Part shown: piece after piece, positions 13,101 to 22,247 of the stretch
Layout: each line of letters opens with the position of its first letter
How positions within the stretch are numbered: the first letter of the stretch is position 1
Assembly: GCA_016703005.1 (NCBI GenBank)
Contig: JADJCX010000015.1
Location: forward strand, 15,456-79,455
Length of the DNA stretch: 64,000 nucleotides
Origin: Flavobacteriales bacterium
GTDB lineage: Bacteria; Bacteroidota; Bacteroidia; Flavobacteriales_F; PHOS-HE28
Direction of reading: 5' to 3'
Position numbers and translations under genes: made by a program
Notes under the pieces: generated by a model
The model's input: only the letters and a program-made list of their open reading frames with translations
Told to the model about the DNA's origin: nothing
Databases searched by the model: none

Positions 13101-16100
13101 CACCGACGACAACGGATGCAGCACAAGCACCGCTGTTGTGATCACTGATAGCAACGGCGAAGTGCTGACCACCATTGACGGTGCAACCGGTTGTGCTGGC
13201 GAATGCAGCGGCATTGCGCAGGTGCAGTTCATATGCACCGTTCCCTCCTGCAGCATCGAGTGGTTCGATATGCTGGGCAACAACTTGAACCAGAGCGGCC
13301 AGATCAGTGTGGACAGCCTGTGCGCGGGCAGCTACATCGTACTCGTGACCAACGGCGATGGGTGCACCAGCGCCGATACCGCAACGATCGTGGAGCCGAA
13401 CGGTATCACGCCCAACATCAGCAGTACGCCAGCGACTTGCGCAGGTGCTTGCGATGGCACCGCGACCTCAGGACCCGTGGGCGGCGTTCCCGGCTACACT
13501 TTCGATTGGGGACCTGACCCGATCACCGGCGATAGCACGACACAAGTCACGGGGCTCTGCGCTGGCGTGTACACGCTGACGATCACCGACGCCAACGGAT
13601 GCGACACCACGGCAACAGTGCTCATCACCGAACCGCAGCCGATCGGCATCAGCGCAACGGTTGAGGATGCTTCGTGCAACGGGTTCTGTGATGGCAGCAT
13701 CATCGCCACGGTACTGGGCGGTACGGGACTGTACACCTACGATTGGAACCCCGATCCGCCGAACGGCGACGGCACCGGTATCGCCATTCAGCTCTGCCCG
13801 GGCACGTACGATCTGACGGTTACCGATGACAATGGCTGCGATACCACAGTGACCTACACCATCGACGAGCCACAACTGATCGTACTCTCCAGTGCGAGCA
13901 CCCAGAGCCAGTGCTTGATCTGCAACGGTACGGCCGCCGTGATCCCCGTTGGAGGAACGGCACCTTACACCTACGACTGGACACTTGCCGGCGCATTCTT
14001 CAGCACCGACAGCGCGCTGGTGAACCTGTGTGCCGGGCTCTACAGCGTTACCGTTACTGATGCGAACGGCTGCGCTGCCGCGCTCCTTGTACCGATCACC
14101 GACAGCAACGGTGAGGTGCTCACCACCATTGATGGGCTCACAACGTGTCCGAACACCTGCGACGGCGTTGCACAAGTGCTCTTCAACTGCGGCGTAATAC
14201 CCTGCTCGATCGCGTGGTACGACATTCTCGGTACCACGCTCAATGAGCCGAACACCTTCAACGTGGACAGCCTTTGCGTTGGCTCTTACCTGGTGCAAGT
14301 GATCAACGGCGATGGTTGCATGACAATCGATACGGTGAACGTCACATCGCCCGATCCGATCGTTCCGAACCTCAGCAGTACGCCGCTGCTCTGCAACAAC
14401 GAGTGCATCGGTACCGCAACGGCAGGCCCTACCGGCGGTACGGGGGTATACACGTATGACTGGAGCCCCGATCCGCTCGTGGGCGATAGCACGGCGCAGA
14501 TCACGCAGTTGTGCGCAGGCGTTTACACCGTGTTCATCAGCGACGGGTTGTGCGACACCACTGCCAGTGTGCTCATCATCGAACCGGCACCTTACAGCAT
14601 CACCGCTACGATCGATAGTGCTTCATGCTTCGGCACTTGTGATGGCTCCATTGACCTTATGATCCAAGGTGCCACAGGTCCGTATGTCATCGACTGGAGC
14701 CCGGATCCGATCAACGGCGACGGTACGCCAACGGTGATCGACCTCTGTGCAGGCACCTACACGGCGACGATCACTGATGCGAACGGCTGCGACACGGTGT
14801 TGACGTACGTGGTGAATGAACCTGCTCCGCTTTCCGGCACGGTTGCCACTACCGACAATGCGTGCTTTGGCGCTTGCCAAGGAGCGGCGGCAGTGCAGGT
14901 GGTTGGCGGCACCGCTCCGTACACCATCACATGGGCGCTCAACGGTATCGTGTTCGCCACCGACACACTCATAGTGGACAGCCTGTGCGCAGGCGACTAT
15001 ACGATGACCGTAGTGGATGCGCACGCCTGCGTCACCATCGCCAACTTCACCCTTGACGAAGGCCCTGCCATCCTTCCCACGCTCACCTTCATCGGTGAAA
15101 CGTGCAACGGCCCTGGCGATGGCGAAGCGCACCTGACGCCAAGCGGCGGCACCGGCACACTGACCTTCGATTGGAACCCCGATCCGGGCAACCCCGACGG
15201 AACCGTGGATGCATTCGGACTTGTCGCGGGCAACTACACCATCACCATAACCGATTCGTTGGGTTGCGATACTGTAGTGCCCTTCACCATTATCCCGTTC
15301 CAGCCGATCCTGCCGAATCCTGCGATCACACAAGTGCTGTGCGCGGGTGATTGCAACGGCCTCATCACGCTCGGCACCACCGGTGGCTTCGGCAACTACA
15401 CCTACGATTGGACGCCCGATCCACAGAACGGCGATGGTACCAACGTTGCCTCCGGTCTCTGCGCCGGGAACATCTCCGTGCTCATCACCGACCAACTCGG
15501 TTGCGATACGACGGTCATGTTCACCATCACTGAACCCACAGAGCTGACCATTACCGTGGATCAAGTGGTGGATGCGCTGTGCAGTACGGCCAACGATGGC
15601 AGCATCGCGATCACCGTCGCCGGTGGCACGCTCAACTACGGCTTCATATGGAACGGCCCGAACGGATACAGCAGCACCGATGAAGACATTGCAGCATTGG
15701 CGCCCGGGGTGTACACGGTGACCATCACCGATGCCAACGGATGCCAAGTGAGCGCGAGTGCCACGGTGAACGCCACCATAACACTGGATGCGAACGCCGG
15801 ACCCGATATCAGCGCCTGCAATGGCGATGTCATCATACTCGATGGAAGCGCCAGCATCGGTGCCACCAGCTACACTTGGACGGACGCGCAGAACAACATC
15901 GTAGGCACGAACGCCCAATACACGTTACCCACGCTCACTCCCGGGACGTACACCTACACCCTCTCCATCAGCAACGGCCCGTGCAACGATAGTGAACAGG
16001 TGGTGGTGACCATCCTCGGGTCGCCAGGTGCTGATGCCGGACCGGACGTGAGCATATTCCTGCAACAGACCGTTGTGATAGGTGGCAACCCGACAGGTCC

Positions 16101-16530
16101 CGCAGGAAGCTCCTACATCTGGCAACCCGACTCACTGCTGGATGACGCTTCTCTTGCCAACCCGATCGCCGACCCGCCCAGCACCACGTGGTTCGTGGTA
16201 ACTGTTACATCGCCCAACGGCTGCACCAGCATCGACAGCGTACTGGTTACGGTGATCCCGGAGATCGTCATTCCCACGGGCTTCAGCCCGAACGGCGATG
16301 GCGTGAACGACGCTTGGCAGATCGACCTCATCGAGCGTTTCCCTGATTGCACCGTGGAGATCTACAATCGCTGGGGCGAACTGCTCTTCGCAAGCGTGGG
16401 CTACGCCGAACAATGGGACGGCACCTCCAACGGCGGCGAAGTGCCGATCGGCACCTACTACTACGCGATCGAGTTGAACGATCCCGACTTCCCTGAACCG
16501 TACACCGGACCCTTAACCGTGCTCCGCTAA
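7158..16530 (+). CDS. Giant SprB-like repeat adhesin with T9SS type-B sorting domain (one frameshift)
   Basis: This is a cell-surface adhesin of about 3,120 residues related to SprB, the mobile gliding adhesin. A signal peptide (about residues 1-26) is followed by an N-terminal domain with the Bacteroidota motif RYWVGGSGNWENADHW. Then come about 33 modules of 75-90 residues (nucleotides 7962-15777), each with the pattern TCxGxCDGTA...GGTGxYTYDW...LCAGNYTVTITDxxGCDTT. Two PKD-like domains (15778-16254) and the sorting domain (from about 16255, with FSPNGDGVNDAW and YNRWGELLF) complete it. The frame breaks at 11565-11567: one surplus C in CCC ends the first frame at 11579, and the second continues as PTGGEFPYTYFW. 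Most modules hold a cysteine pair. PorP/SprF partners flank it on both sides, 12 and 6 bases away. Confidence 0.92.
7962..15777 (+). repeat. Array of about 33 SprB-type modules inside the adhesin gene
   Basis: Degenerate tandem coding repeats of about 225-270 bases are anchored by a CNGxCDG-like cysteine motif, an aromatic-Asp-Trp strand and an LCAGxYxVxITD strand. They match the known SprB repeat pattern. Divergence is high between most copies, but a block near the C-terminus is duplicated in a higher-order way. Confidence 0.85.
12011..14872 (+). repeat. Higher-order tandem repeat: three 954-base units of four modules
   Basis: The anchor sequence coding CNGTA occurs at 12011, 12965 and 13919, exactly 954 bases (318 codons) apart. 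The aligned TGC codon recurs at 14875, another 954 bases on. Each unit contains the same order of four module subtypes, including the distinctive DSxGEVLT linker followed by a CPNTCDG/CAGECSG module lacking the usual GGTG loop. One-codon indels occur inside units; for example the GEVL segment is 951 and then 954 bases apart. Confidence 0.8.
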
Positions 16531-16536
16531 ACCGAC

Positions 16537-17523
16537 ATGGCCATGATCCAATCAACTTCATTCCGGGTGACACGCAAGACCGTGTACTCGACGTTGCTCG
16601 GTTTGTCCCTGCTCATCGGTAGTGGTGCATATGCACAGCAGCTGCCCCAACTGAGCCAGTACGCGTTCAACGACTATGTGCACAACCCGGCCGTAGCCGG
16701 CAGCCGCCCCGCATTCGAACTGCGAAGCAGCCACCGCAACCAATGGGTAGGCATACAGGATGCACCGCGCACCTTCACGCTCAGCGCCATTACGCCCATT
16801 GGGCGGAAGATCGGATTGGGTGGATGGATCTACACGGACCATACAGGACCCACACGGCGCACGGGCATGCAGTTGAGCTTTGCGTACCACTTCAACCTGA
16901 CGGCCGATCTGAAACTCTCATTGGCCTTGAGCGGCGGTGCGCAGCAATTCCTCATCGACGGCAGCAAGATCACCTTCCACGACGGGAACGAAACGGTGAT
17001 CGACGACCAAGTACGTGGACAGATCGTGCCGGACTTCGCCTTCGGGGCGTACGCCTACCACGCCAAGTATTGGGTGGGCATCAGCCTGCCGCAGACCGCG
17101 CAGAACAAGGTGTACTTCTTCGATGCGCAGACCAGCACCCTCAACAAGCTGGAGGACCACTACATGCTGATGGGCGGCTACCGCTTTGCGCTGAGCGATG
17201 ACTTCGTATTCGAGCCACAGGCGTTGGTGAAATACGTGAGCCCGGTACCGGCCAAGATCGACCTCACTGCGCTCATCAAATACCGCAACCAACTGTGGGT
17301 GGGCGCCACCTGGCGCAGCAAGGATGCTATCAGCGTAATGCTCGGGGCTACGGTGAAGAGCACCTTCCAGTTCGGCTACTCTTACGACATCACCACCACC
17401 AACCTCAACAAGTACAGCAGCGGCACCCACGAGGTGATGCTAGCCATCCTCTTCAACAAGGAGCGCCCGGGCGCGAAGCCGAAAGCCGAGACCAGTGGCG
17501 GGCCTGTACCGGCGATGCCCTGA
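16537..17523 (+). CDS. PorP/SprF-family type IX secretion outer-membrane protein
   Basis: This intact 328-residue PorP/SprF protein begins six bases after the giant adhesin, the same arrangement as sprB-sprF, so it is probably needed to secrete or anchor that adhesin. It has a signal peptide ending near AYAQQ, the N-terminal hallmark LSQYAFNDYVHNPAVAGSR and NQWVGIQDAPRT, and alternating hydrophobic strands of an outer-membrane barrel. It ends with FQFGYSYDITTTNLNKYSSGTHEVMLA, the conserved C-terminal signature. About 20 further residues after the barrel are Pro/Gly/Lys-rich. A hairpin at 17590-17613 probably ends the operon. A neighbouring start (MAMIQ, then M at codon 3) makes no practical difference. 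Confidence 0.92.
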   Translation: MAMIQSTSFRVTRKTVYSTLLGLSLLIGSGAYAQQLPQLSQYAFNDYVHNPAVAGSRPAFELRSSHRNQWVGIQDAPRTFTLSAITPIGRKIGLGGWIYTDHTGPTRRTGMQLSFAYHFNLTADLKLSLALSGGAQQFLIDGSKITFHDGNETVIDDQVRGQIVPDFAFGAYAYHAKYWVGISLPQTAQNKVYFFDAQTSTLNKLEDHYMLMGGYRFALSDDFVFEPQALVKYVSPVPAKIDLTALIKYRNQLWVGATWRSKDAISVMLGATVKSTFQFGYSYDITTTNLNKYSSGTHEVMLAILFNKERPGAKPKAETSGGPVPAMP

Positions 17524-17589
17524 TCCAGCCACAGGCCTTATTGGGGTCAGCGATCACGGTAATGCATGTGACACGTCGCACTGAACGCC

Positions 17590-17613
17590 GAAGCCCCGCT
17601 CTCGCGGGGCTTC
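17590..17613. terminator. Terminator hairpin between PorP/SprF operon and tRNA-Gln
   Basis: A perfect 10-bp stem (GAAGCCCCGC with GCGGGGCTTC) with a four-base loop is followed on the plus strand by the T-rich GTTCTTGTT. It most plausibly ends the adhesin operon. It also lies just downstream of the minus-strand tRNA gene, though without a T tract on that strand. Confidence 0.65.
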
Positions 17614-17620
17614 GTTCTTG

Positions 17621-17693
17621 TTGACCGACCAGGGCTCGAACCTGGACTCTTCTGAACCAAAATCAGACGTGTTGCCAGTTACACCATCGGTCA
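17621..17693 (-). tRNA. tRNA-Gln (anticodon TTG)
   Basis: Read on the minus strand, the 73 bases fold as a complete cloverleaf. The acceptor stem is TGACCGA with TCGGTCA and discriminator A. There is a D arm, a five-base-pair anticodon stem TCTGA/TCAGA with loop TTTTGGT (anticodon TTG, codon CAA), and a T arm CCAGG-TTCGAGC-CCTGG. The 3' CCA is not encoded (the genome continues CAAG), so it must be added after transcription, as is common in this phylum. Confidence 0.95.
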
Positions 17694-17708
17694 ATGCTGC
17701 TCGGTGGA

Positions 17709-17722
17709 CCGCACATGTGCGG
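17709..17722. repeat. Perfect 14-base palindrome upstream of tRNA-Gln
   Basis: CCGCACATGTGCGG is perfectly self-complementary. It lies between the tRNA 5' end (17693) and its candidate promoter (17745-17752), so it would be transcribed in the tRNA leader. It could be a processing hairpin or a protein site; no function can be assigned. Confidence 0.4.
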
Positions 17723-17744
17723 CTGGCTCCTCCGAAAGCGGGGG

Positions 17745-17752
17745 CGAAAATA
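17745..17752 (-). promoter_or_regulatory. Candidate -7 element for tRNA-Gln
   Basis: On the minus strand the bases read TATTTTCG, seven of eight matches to TA-N2-TTTG, about 50 bases before the mature tRNA 5' end. No good -33 TTG is seen. Confidence 0.35.
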
Positions 17753-17753
17753 G

Positions 17754-18056
17754 GTTTTTCGGTTACCCGGGAGCACGAGGAGGGAAACGGAACTGCAGAT
17801 CCGCGAAACTTTGAATGAAAAACCGCGGAATTGAAGAGTCGGGGCACAACGGGAAAGCACCCGGCCCTACTCGGACCGCTTCCCTTTTGCATTTTGCGGT
17901 TCAACGTTCTCCGGTTTTTCGGTTTCACCGCTTCCCGCCTCCCTTTCGTTGACAAGTCTTGGCGCATCCGCCTGCATTTCGCCGTTGGCGGCGGCGGCTA
18001 TCTTCGGCCGCCGCTCGCGGAAACCCCTTCCGCAGCATAGGCGATCCACGGTCCGC
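17754..18056. other. Non-coding stretch between tRNA-Gln and the DUF2723 gene
   Basis: The 300 bases contain no convincing gene: short frames here lack start context and family features. The only signal seen is the candidate promoter at 17999-18006. Confidence 0.5.
17999..18006 (+). promoter_or_regulatory. Candidate -7 element for the DUF2723 gene
   Basis: TATCTTCG fits TA-N2-TTTG with one mismatch. TTTC lies at the -33 spacing (17977-17980). The predicted leader is about 45 bases to the ATG at 18057, which supports that start over the upstream in-frame ATG at 17949. Confidence 0.4.
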
Positions 18057-21000
18057 ATGCAGTTCAAGAAGCTCAATATCATCACCGGTTGGCTGGTCTT
18101 TCTGGTGGCCACCGTTACCTACCTCCTCACGATAGAACCCACCGCCAGTTTCTGGGACTGTGGCGAGTTCATTGCCACTGCCTACCGCTTGGATGTGGGC
18201 CACCCGCCCGGCGCTCCCCTGTTCATGATGCTGGCGCGCATTTTCAGCGCGTTCGTTTCCCCCGAGAACGTACCCATCGCGATCAATACCCTGAGCGCAT
18301 TGTGCAGTTCGTTCACCATCCTCTTCCTCTTCTGGAGCATTACGCACTTGGCCTTAAAGCTTGCCGTCCGCAAGGGCGATGAGGAACTGACCACTGGCAA
18401 GATCATCGCGGTCATCGGCAGCGGTATCGTGGGCGCTTTGGCCTACACCTGGAGCGATTCGTTCTGGTTCAGCGCGGTGGAAGGCGAGGTATACTCCATG
18501 TCGTCGCTCTTCACGGCTGCTGTGTTCTGGGCCATCCTGAAATGGGAGAGCGAAGCGGACCAGGCGCACAACAGCCGGTGGTTGATCCTGATCTGTTATT
18601 TGATCGGTCTCAGCATCGGTGTGCAGCTCCTCGGGTTGCTCTGCATACCCGCAATTGTTCTGGTTTATTACTTCCGCAAGTACACGCCAACAGTGAAGGG
18701 CTTCATTTATGCCATGCTCATCGGTGCGGTGATCCTTGGAACGATCCAAGCCATCATTATCCCGGGCATCGTGAAGGTTGCCGGGTGGTTCGAGCTATTG
18801 TTCGTCAACGACTTCGGTTTGCCGTTCAACACCGGGAGCATGGTGTACGGTGTGCTGCTCGTGGGTCTTATCGTTTGGGGCCTCATGTGGACCCAGCGTT
18901 CGGGCCGAGTGGTGCTCAACACCATCATCCTGGGCGTAAGCGTGATCCTGTTGGGGTATACCACCTATGCCATGACGGTGGTGCGCAGCCATGCCAACCC
19001 GCCCATCGATGAGAACAACCCCGAGAACGTATTCAACTTGGTGAGCTACCTGAACCGGGAACAATATGGCGACCGACCGTTGCTCATTGGCCAGTTCTGG
19101 GCGAGTCCACCGGCCAAGCAGAATATGTGGCGCGATGGCACCCCCGTGCGCACTGCTACGTGGATGATCAAGAAGGGCACGAAGGTGGTAAAGCGCTGCT
19201 ACGATAGCTGGAGCGCCGACCACTACATGGAGCAGAACCCGGGGTTGACGGTTGAACACTATTACGATGAAACGGACAGCCGCTTGAAGAGCGAGCCCAC
19301 GTACGAGCCGGAGTTCACCATGTTGTTCCCGCGTATGTACAGCGCCGATGGCCGGCACGTAGGCGAGTACAAGAACTGGGTCGATTTCCCCGATCCGGAG
19401 ATGTTGTCGTTACAGTTGCAGGAGGCGCAGTCCGTGGGCGATCGCGATGGGGCCAAACGCCTGCGCGATGAAATAAACGATGTGCAGAAGCGCACCATGC
19501 GCGCCACGGATCGCAACGGCGAACCCACGTTGATCATCAAGCCCACACAGGGCGAGAACCTCCGGTTCTTCATGGACTATCAGGTGAACTGGATGTACTG
19601 GCGCTACTTCCTCTGGAATTTCGGGGGACGCCAGAACGACATACAAGGCACTAGCGGCGGCATTACCGAAGGCAACTGGTTGAGCGGTATCGATATGATC
19701 GATGAGCAGCGCTTGGGCGAGCAGAGCACCCTCCCGCCGAGCATGACGAACAACAAGGGCTACAACAAGTTGTTCCTGTTGCCATTCCTGCTGGGCTTGA
19801 TCGGTCTGATATACCAGCTCACCCGCAGCTTGCGCGACTGGACCATCGTGTTGCTGCTGTTCTTCTTCACTGGATTGGCCATTGTGATCTACCTGAACCA
19901 GACCCCTGTGCAGCCGCGCGAGCGCGATTACGCGTACGTGGGCTCGTTCTATGCGTTCGCGATCTGGATCGGTCTCAGTGTCTACGCACTGTTCGATGCA
20001 GCGCGCAGCATCAAGCGCAAGGATCTGCTCTATGCCATTGGTGCTGGTGCCGGCCTCTTCATCCTTAAGTATGCTGCCGAAACCATCGGTGGTGGCGACC
20101 ACGGTGCCAGCTATTCGCTGTTGTACATGACGCTTGCCGGCGGTGCTGCGCTCATGTTATTCAACGTGTTGGGCGGTGCCATGAAGAACGACACCGTTGT
20201 GGCTTCACTGGCAACATTGCTATGCCTTGCTGTGCCGTTGCAGATGCTGAGCCAGGAGTGGGATGATCACAACCGCGCCAACCGCACCCCGGCACGCGAT
20301 GTGGCCGCCAATTACCTGAACAGTTGCGCTGATAACGCGATCCTCTTCACCAATGGCGACAACGACACCTTCCCCTTGTGGTACGCGCAGGAAGTGCAGG
20401 GCATCCGCACGGATGTGCGCGTGGTGAACTTGAGCTTGCTCAACACCGATTGGTACATCGACCAGATGCGCCGCAAAGCCTACAAGAGCGACCCCGTGCC
20501 GTTCCACATGGCGCCCGAGAAGTACCGCCAAGGCACCCGGGATGCCGTGTACTTGGTGCCCGAGAACCGCAAGCAACCACCACTGTGGGACCTTAAGAAG
20601 GCCATCGACTACGCCACCAACGACAACAATCTGCCGCAGCGCGGCGATGCATCGTACGCGATCATCCCCACCAACTATTTCCGGTTGCCGATCGATAGCG
20701 CCAAAGTCATCGCCAACGGCACCGTGAACGTGAGCGACAGCGCGCGCATTGCCGACGCCATGATCTGGCAAGTGGGCAAACAAGCGCTCTACAAGAACCA
20801 CTTCCTGGTGCTCGACCTGCTGGCCCACAACAATTGGGATCGCCCGATCTACTTCGCCGTCACGACCGGTCCTGATAGTTACATCAACATGCAGGACTGG
20901 TTCCAACTGGAGGGTCTAACCTACCGCGTGTCGCCCATCATGAAGAAGAGCACCACCCCGGGACAATACGGCCACGTGGCAACGGACAAGATGCTCGACA

Positions 21001-21551
21001 ACGTGACGAACAAGTTCGCTTGGGGCAACATGGACACCAAGGATCCGATCTACCTCGATGAGAACATCCTGCGCATGACGATGAACCTGCGCATGCAGAT
21101 GAGCGCCCTCGCCGATGCGTTGACCAACGAAGGCCGCAAGGAGGAAGCCATCAAGGTGATCGACCTCGCCTTCGAGAAAATGCCCGAACGCAACGTGCCC
21201 TACGACCGCGTGATCCTTCCCTTGATCGAAGGATACTACGATGCAGGTGCCACCGATAAGGCGAACAAACTGGCCGAGCGCCTGTTCGATATCATGGACG
21301 AGAACATGCAATGGCAGCTGAGCCTCGACGACAAATTCTACTCCATGCTGGGACAGGAAACCGACATTACGCGTGCTGTAATGTCGCGCATGGTGGAGGA
21401 TGTGAAGAACCAAGGAGGCGACGCCGCGCTGACCGAGAAATTGCAAAAGCGCATGGCTGAAGTGAACGAGGAATTCGCGATCAAGAACGGTGAGCCAACG
21501 GCTCCTCCCGCTCCCGGTGAACAACGACCCACCTCACGCATCAAGCTCTAG
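18057..21551 (+). CDS. DUF2723 / TMEM260-like membrane protein, putative GT-C O-mannosyltransferase
   Basis: This 1,164-residue polytopic protein begins MQFKKLNIITGWLVF. The first membrane helix is followed by a loop with the signature SFWDCGEFIATAYRLDVGHPPGAPLF, characteristic of PF11028 (DUF2723). The acidic D-x-GE motif there is the expected catalytic site of GT-C glycosyltransferases. About ten further helices follow up to roughly residue 710. A soluble C-terminal half then ends in helical, TPR-like sequence and a Pro-rich tail. The human relative TMEM260 O-mannosylates protein domains; bacterial members lack assigned acceptors as far as I know. The start at 18057 is chosen over 17949 because of the conserved N-terminus. 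It precedes a polysaccharide deacetylase by six bases and follows the adhesin cluster, so a role in glycosylating secreted proteins is possible. Confidence 0.85.
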   Translation: MQFKKLNIITGWLVFLVATVTYLLTIEPTASFWDCGEFIATAYRLDVGHPPGAPLFMMLARIFSAFVSPENVPIAINTLSALCSSFTILFLFWSITHLALKLAVRKGDEELTTGKIIAVIGSGIVGALAYTWSDSFWFSAVEGEVYSMSSLFTAAVFWAILKWESEADQAHNSRWLILICYLIGLSIGVQLLGLLCIPAIVLVYYFRKYTPTVKGFIYAMLIGAVILGTIQAIIIPGIVKVAGWFELLFVNDFGLPFNTGSMVYGVLLVGLIVWGLMWTQRSGRVVLNTIILGVSVILLGYTTYAMTVVRSHANPPIDENNPENVFNLVSYLNREQYGDRPLLIGQFWASPPAKQNMWRDGTPVRTATWMIKKGTKVVKRCYDSWSADHYMEQNPGLTVEHYYDETDSRLKSEPTYEPEFTMLFPRMYSADGRHVGEYKNWVDFPDPEMLSLQLQEAQSVGDRDGAKRLRDEINDVQKRTMRATDRNGEPTLIIKPTQGENLRFFMDYQVNWMYWRYFLWNFGGRQNDIQGTSGGITEGNWLSGIDMIDEQRLGEQSTLPPSMTNNKGYNKLFLLPFLLGLIGLIYQLTRSLRDWTIVLLLFFFTGLAIVIYLNQTPVQPRERDYAYVGSFYAFAIWIGLSVYALFDAARSIKRKDLLYAIGAGAGLFILKYAAETIGGGDHGASYSLLYMTLAGGAALMLFNVLGGAMKNDTVVASLATLLCLAVPLQMLSQEWDDHNRANRTPARDVAANYLNSCADNAILFTNGDNDTFPLWYAQEVQGIRTDVRVVNLSLLNTDWYIDQMRRKAYKSDPVPFHMAPEKYRQGTRDAVYLVPENRKQPPLWDLKKAIDYATNDNNLPQRGDASYAIIPTNYFRLPIDSAKVIANGTVNVSDSARIADAMIWQVGKQALYKNHFLVLDLLAHNNWDRPIYFAVTTGPDSYINMQDWFQLEGLTYRVSPIMKKSTTPGQYGHVATDKMLDNVTNKFAWGNMDTKDPIYLDENILRMTMNLRMQMSALADALTNEGRKEEAIKVIDLAFEKMPERNVPYDRVILPLIEGYYDAGATDKANKLAERLFDIMDENMQWQLSLDDKFYSMLGQETDITRAVMSRMVEDVKNQGGDAALTEKLQKRMAEVNEEFAIKNGEPTAPPAPGEQRPTSRIKL

Positions 21552-21557
21552 GCCCCC

Positions 21558-22175
21558 ATGTACCTCGCGAGGACACCGGCCATCGCGAGGGCGCTCTACG
21601 GTTCGCGCCTTTGGCGCATGCCTGCGGAGGATGATGGTGGAAAGTCGATACACCTCACCTTCGATGATGGGCCCATCCTGGACGTGACCCCTTGGGTGCT
21701 GGAGCAACTTCGTGCGCACCAAGCGAAGGCCACTTTCTTTTGTATTGGCAAGAACATCGAAGCGAACCCTGACGTGTTCGCGCGAGTGCAGGCCGATGGC
21801 CACACCATCGGCAACCATACATGGGACCATTGCAACGGTCGCCACACGTCACTCGCCGACTATGTGGCCAGCGTGCAGCGTTGTCAGCCGCTCACAGGTT
21901 CATCCCTGTTCCGACCGCCCTATGGAAGGCTCACGCGCGACCAGGCCCGCGCACTGAACAACGACTTCACCATTGTCATGTGGAGCGTATTAAGCGGCGA
22001 TTTCGATGTGCGCATCGATGCCGAGCGCTGCACGCGCAACGTCCTCAAACACACTGAAGCGGGCAGTATAGTGGTGTTCCACGACAGTGTGAAAGCGTGG
22101 CCGCGCTTGCGGGAAACATTGCCCAAGGTGCTCGAGCACTTCTCAGGGCTCGGGTATTCGTTCAAGGGATTGTGA
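21558..22175 (+). CDS. Polysaccharide deacetylase (NodB/CE4 family)
   Basis: This 205-residue protein is essentially one NodB domain, which removes N- or O-acetyl groups from glycans in a metal-dependent reaction. All family motifs are present: TFDDGP (residues 34-39, Asp37 the likely metal ligand), the metal histidines in NHTWDH (His87, His91), RPPYG (119-123), and VFHDS with catalytic His175. There is no clear signal peptide, so it may act in the cytoplasm or be exported atypically; an upstream start is excluded because the DUF2723 stop lies six bases before. Coupling to that gene suggests cell-envelope glycan or glycoprotein modification. The substrate cannot be told from sequence. Confidence 0.9.
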   Translation: MYLARTPAIARALYGSRLWRMPAEDDGGKSIHLTFDDGPILDVTPWVLEQLRAHQAKATFFCIGKNIEANPDVFARVQADGHTIGNHTWDHCNGRHTSLADYVASVQRCQPLTGSSLFRPPYGRLTRDQARALNNDFTIVMWSVLSGDFDVRIDAERCTRNVLKHTEAGSIVVFHDSVKAWPRLRETLPKVLEHFSGLGYSFKGL

Positions 22176-22247
22176 GCGGCGCCCCAATTCTTTCGAAAGC
22201 TCGGCTGTGCCCGATGTCCGACGGTGATGTTACGCGCCCGCCATGGG

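Noticed and set aside
7962..15777. Possible CRISPR or transposon array because of regular spacing
   Set aside because: The repeat unit is 225-270 bases, degenerate at DNA level, in frame and codes SprB-type modules; there are no identical short repeats with unique spacers.
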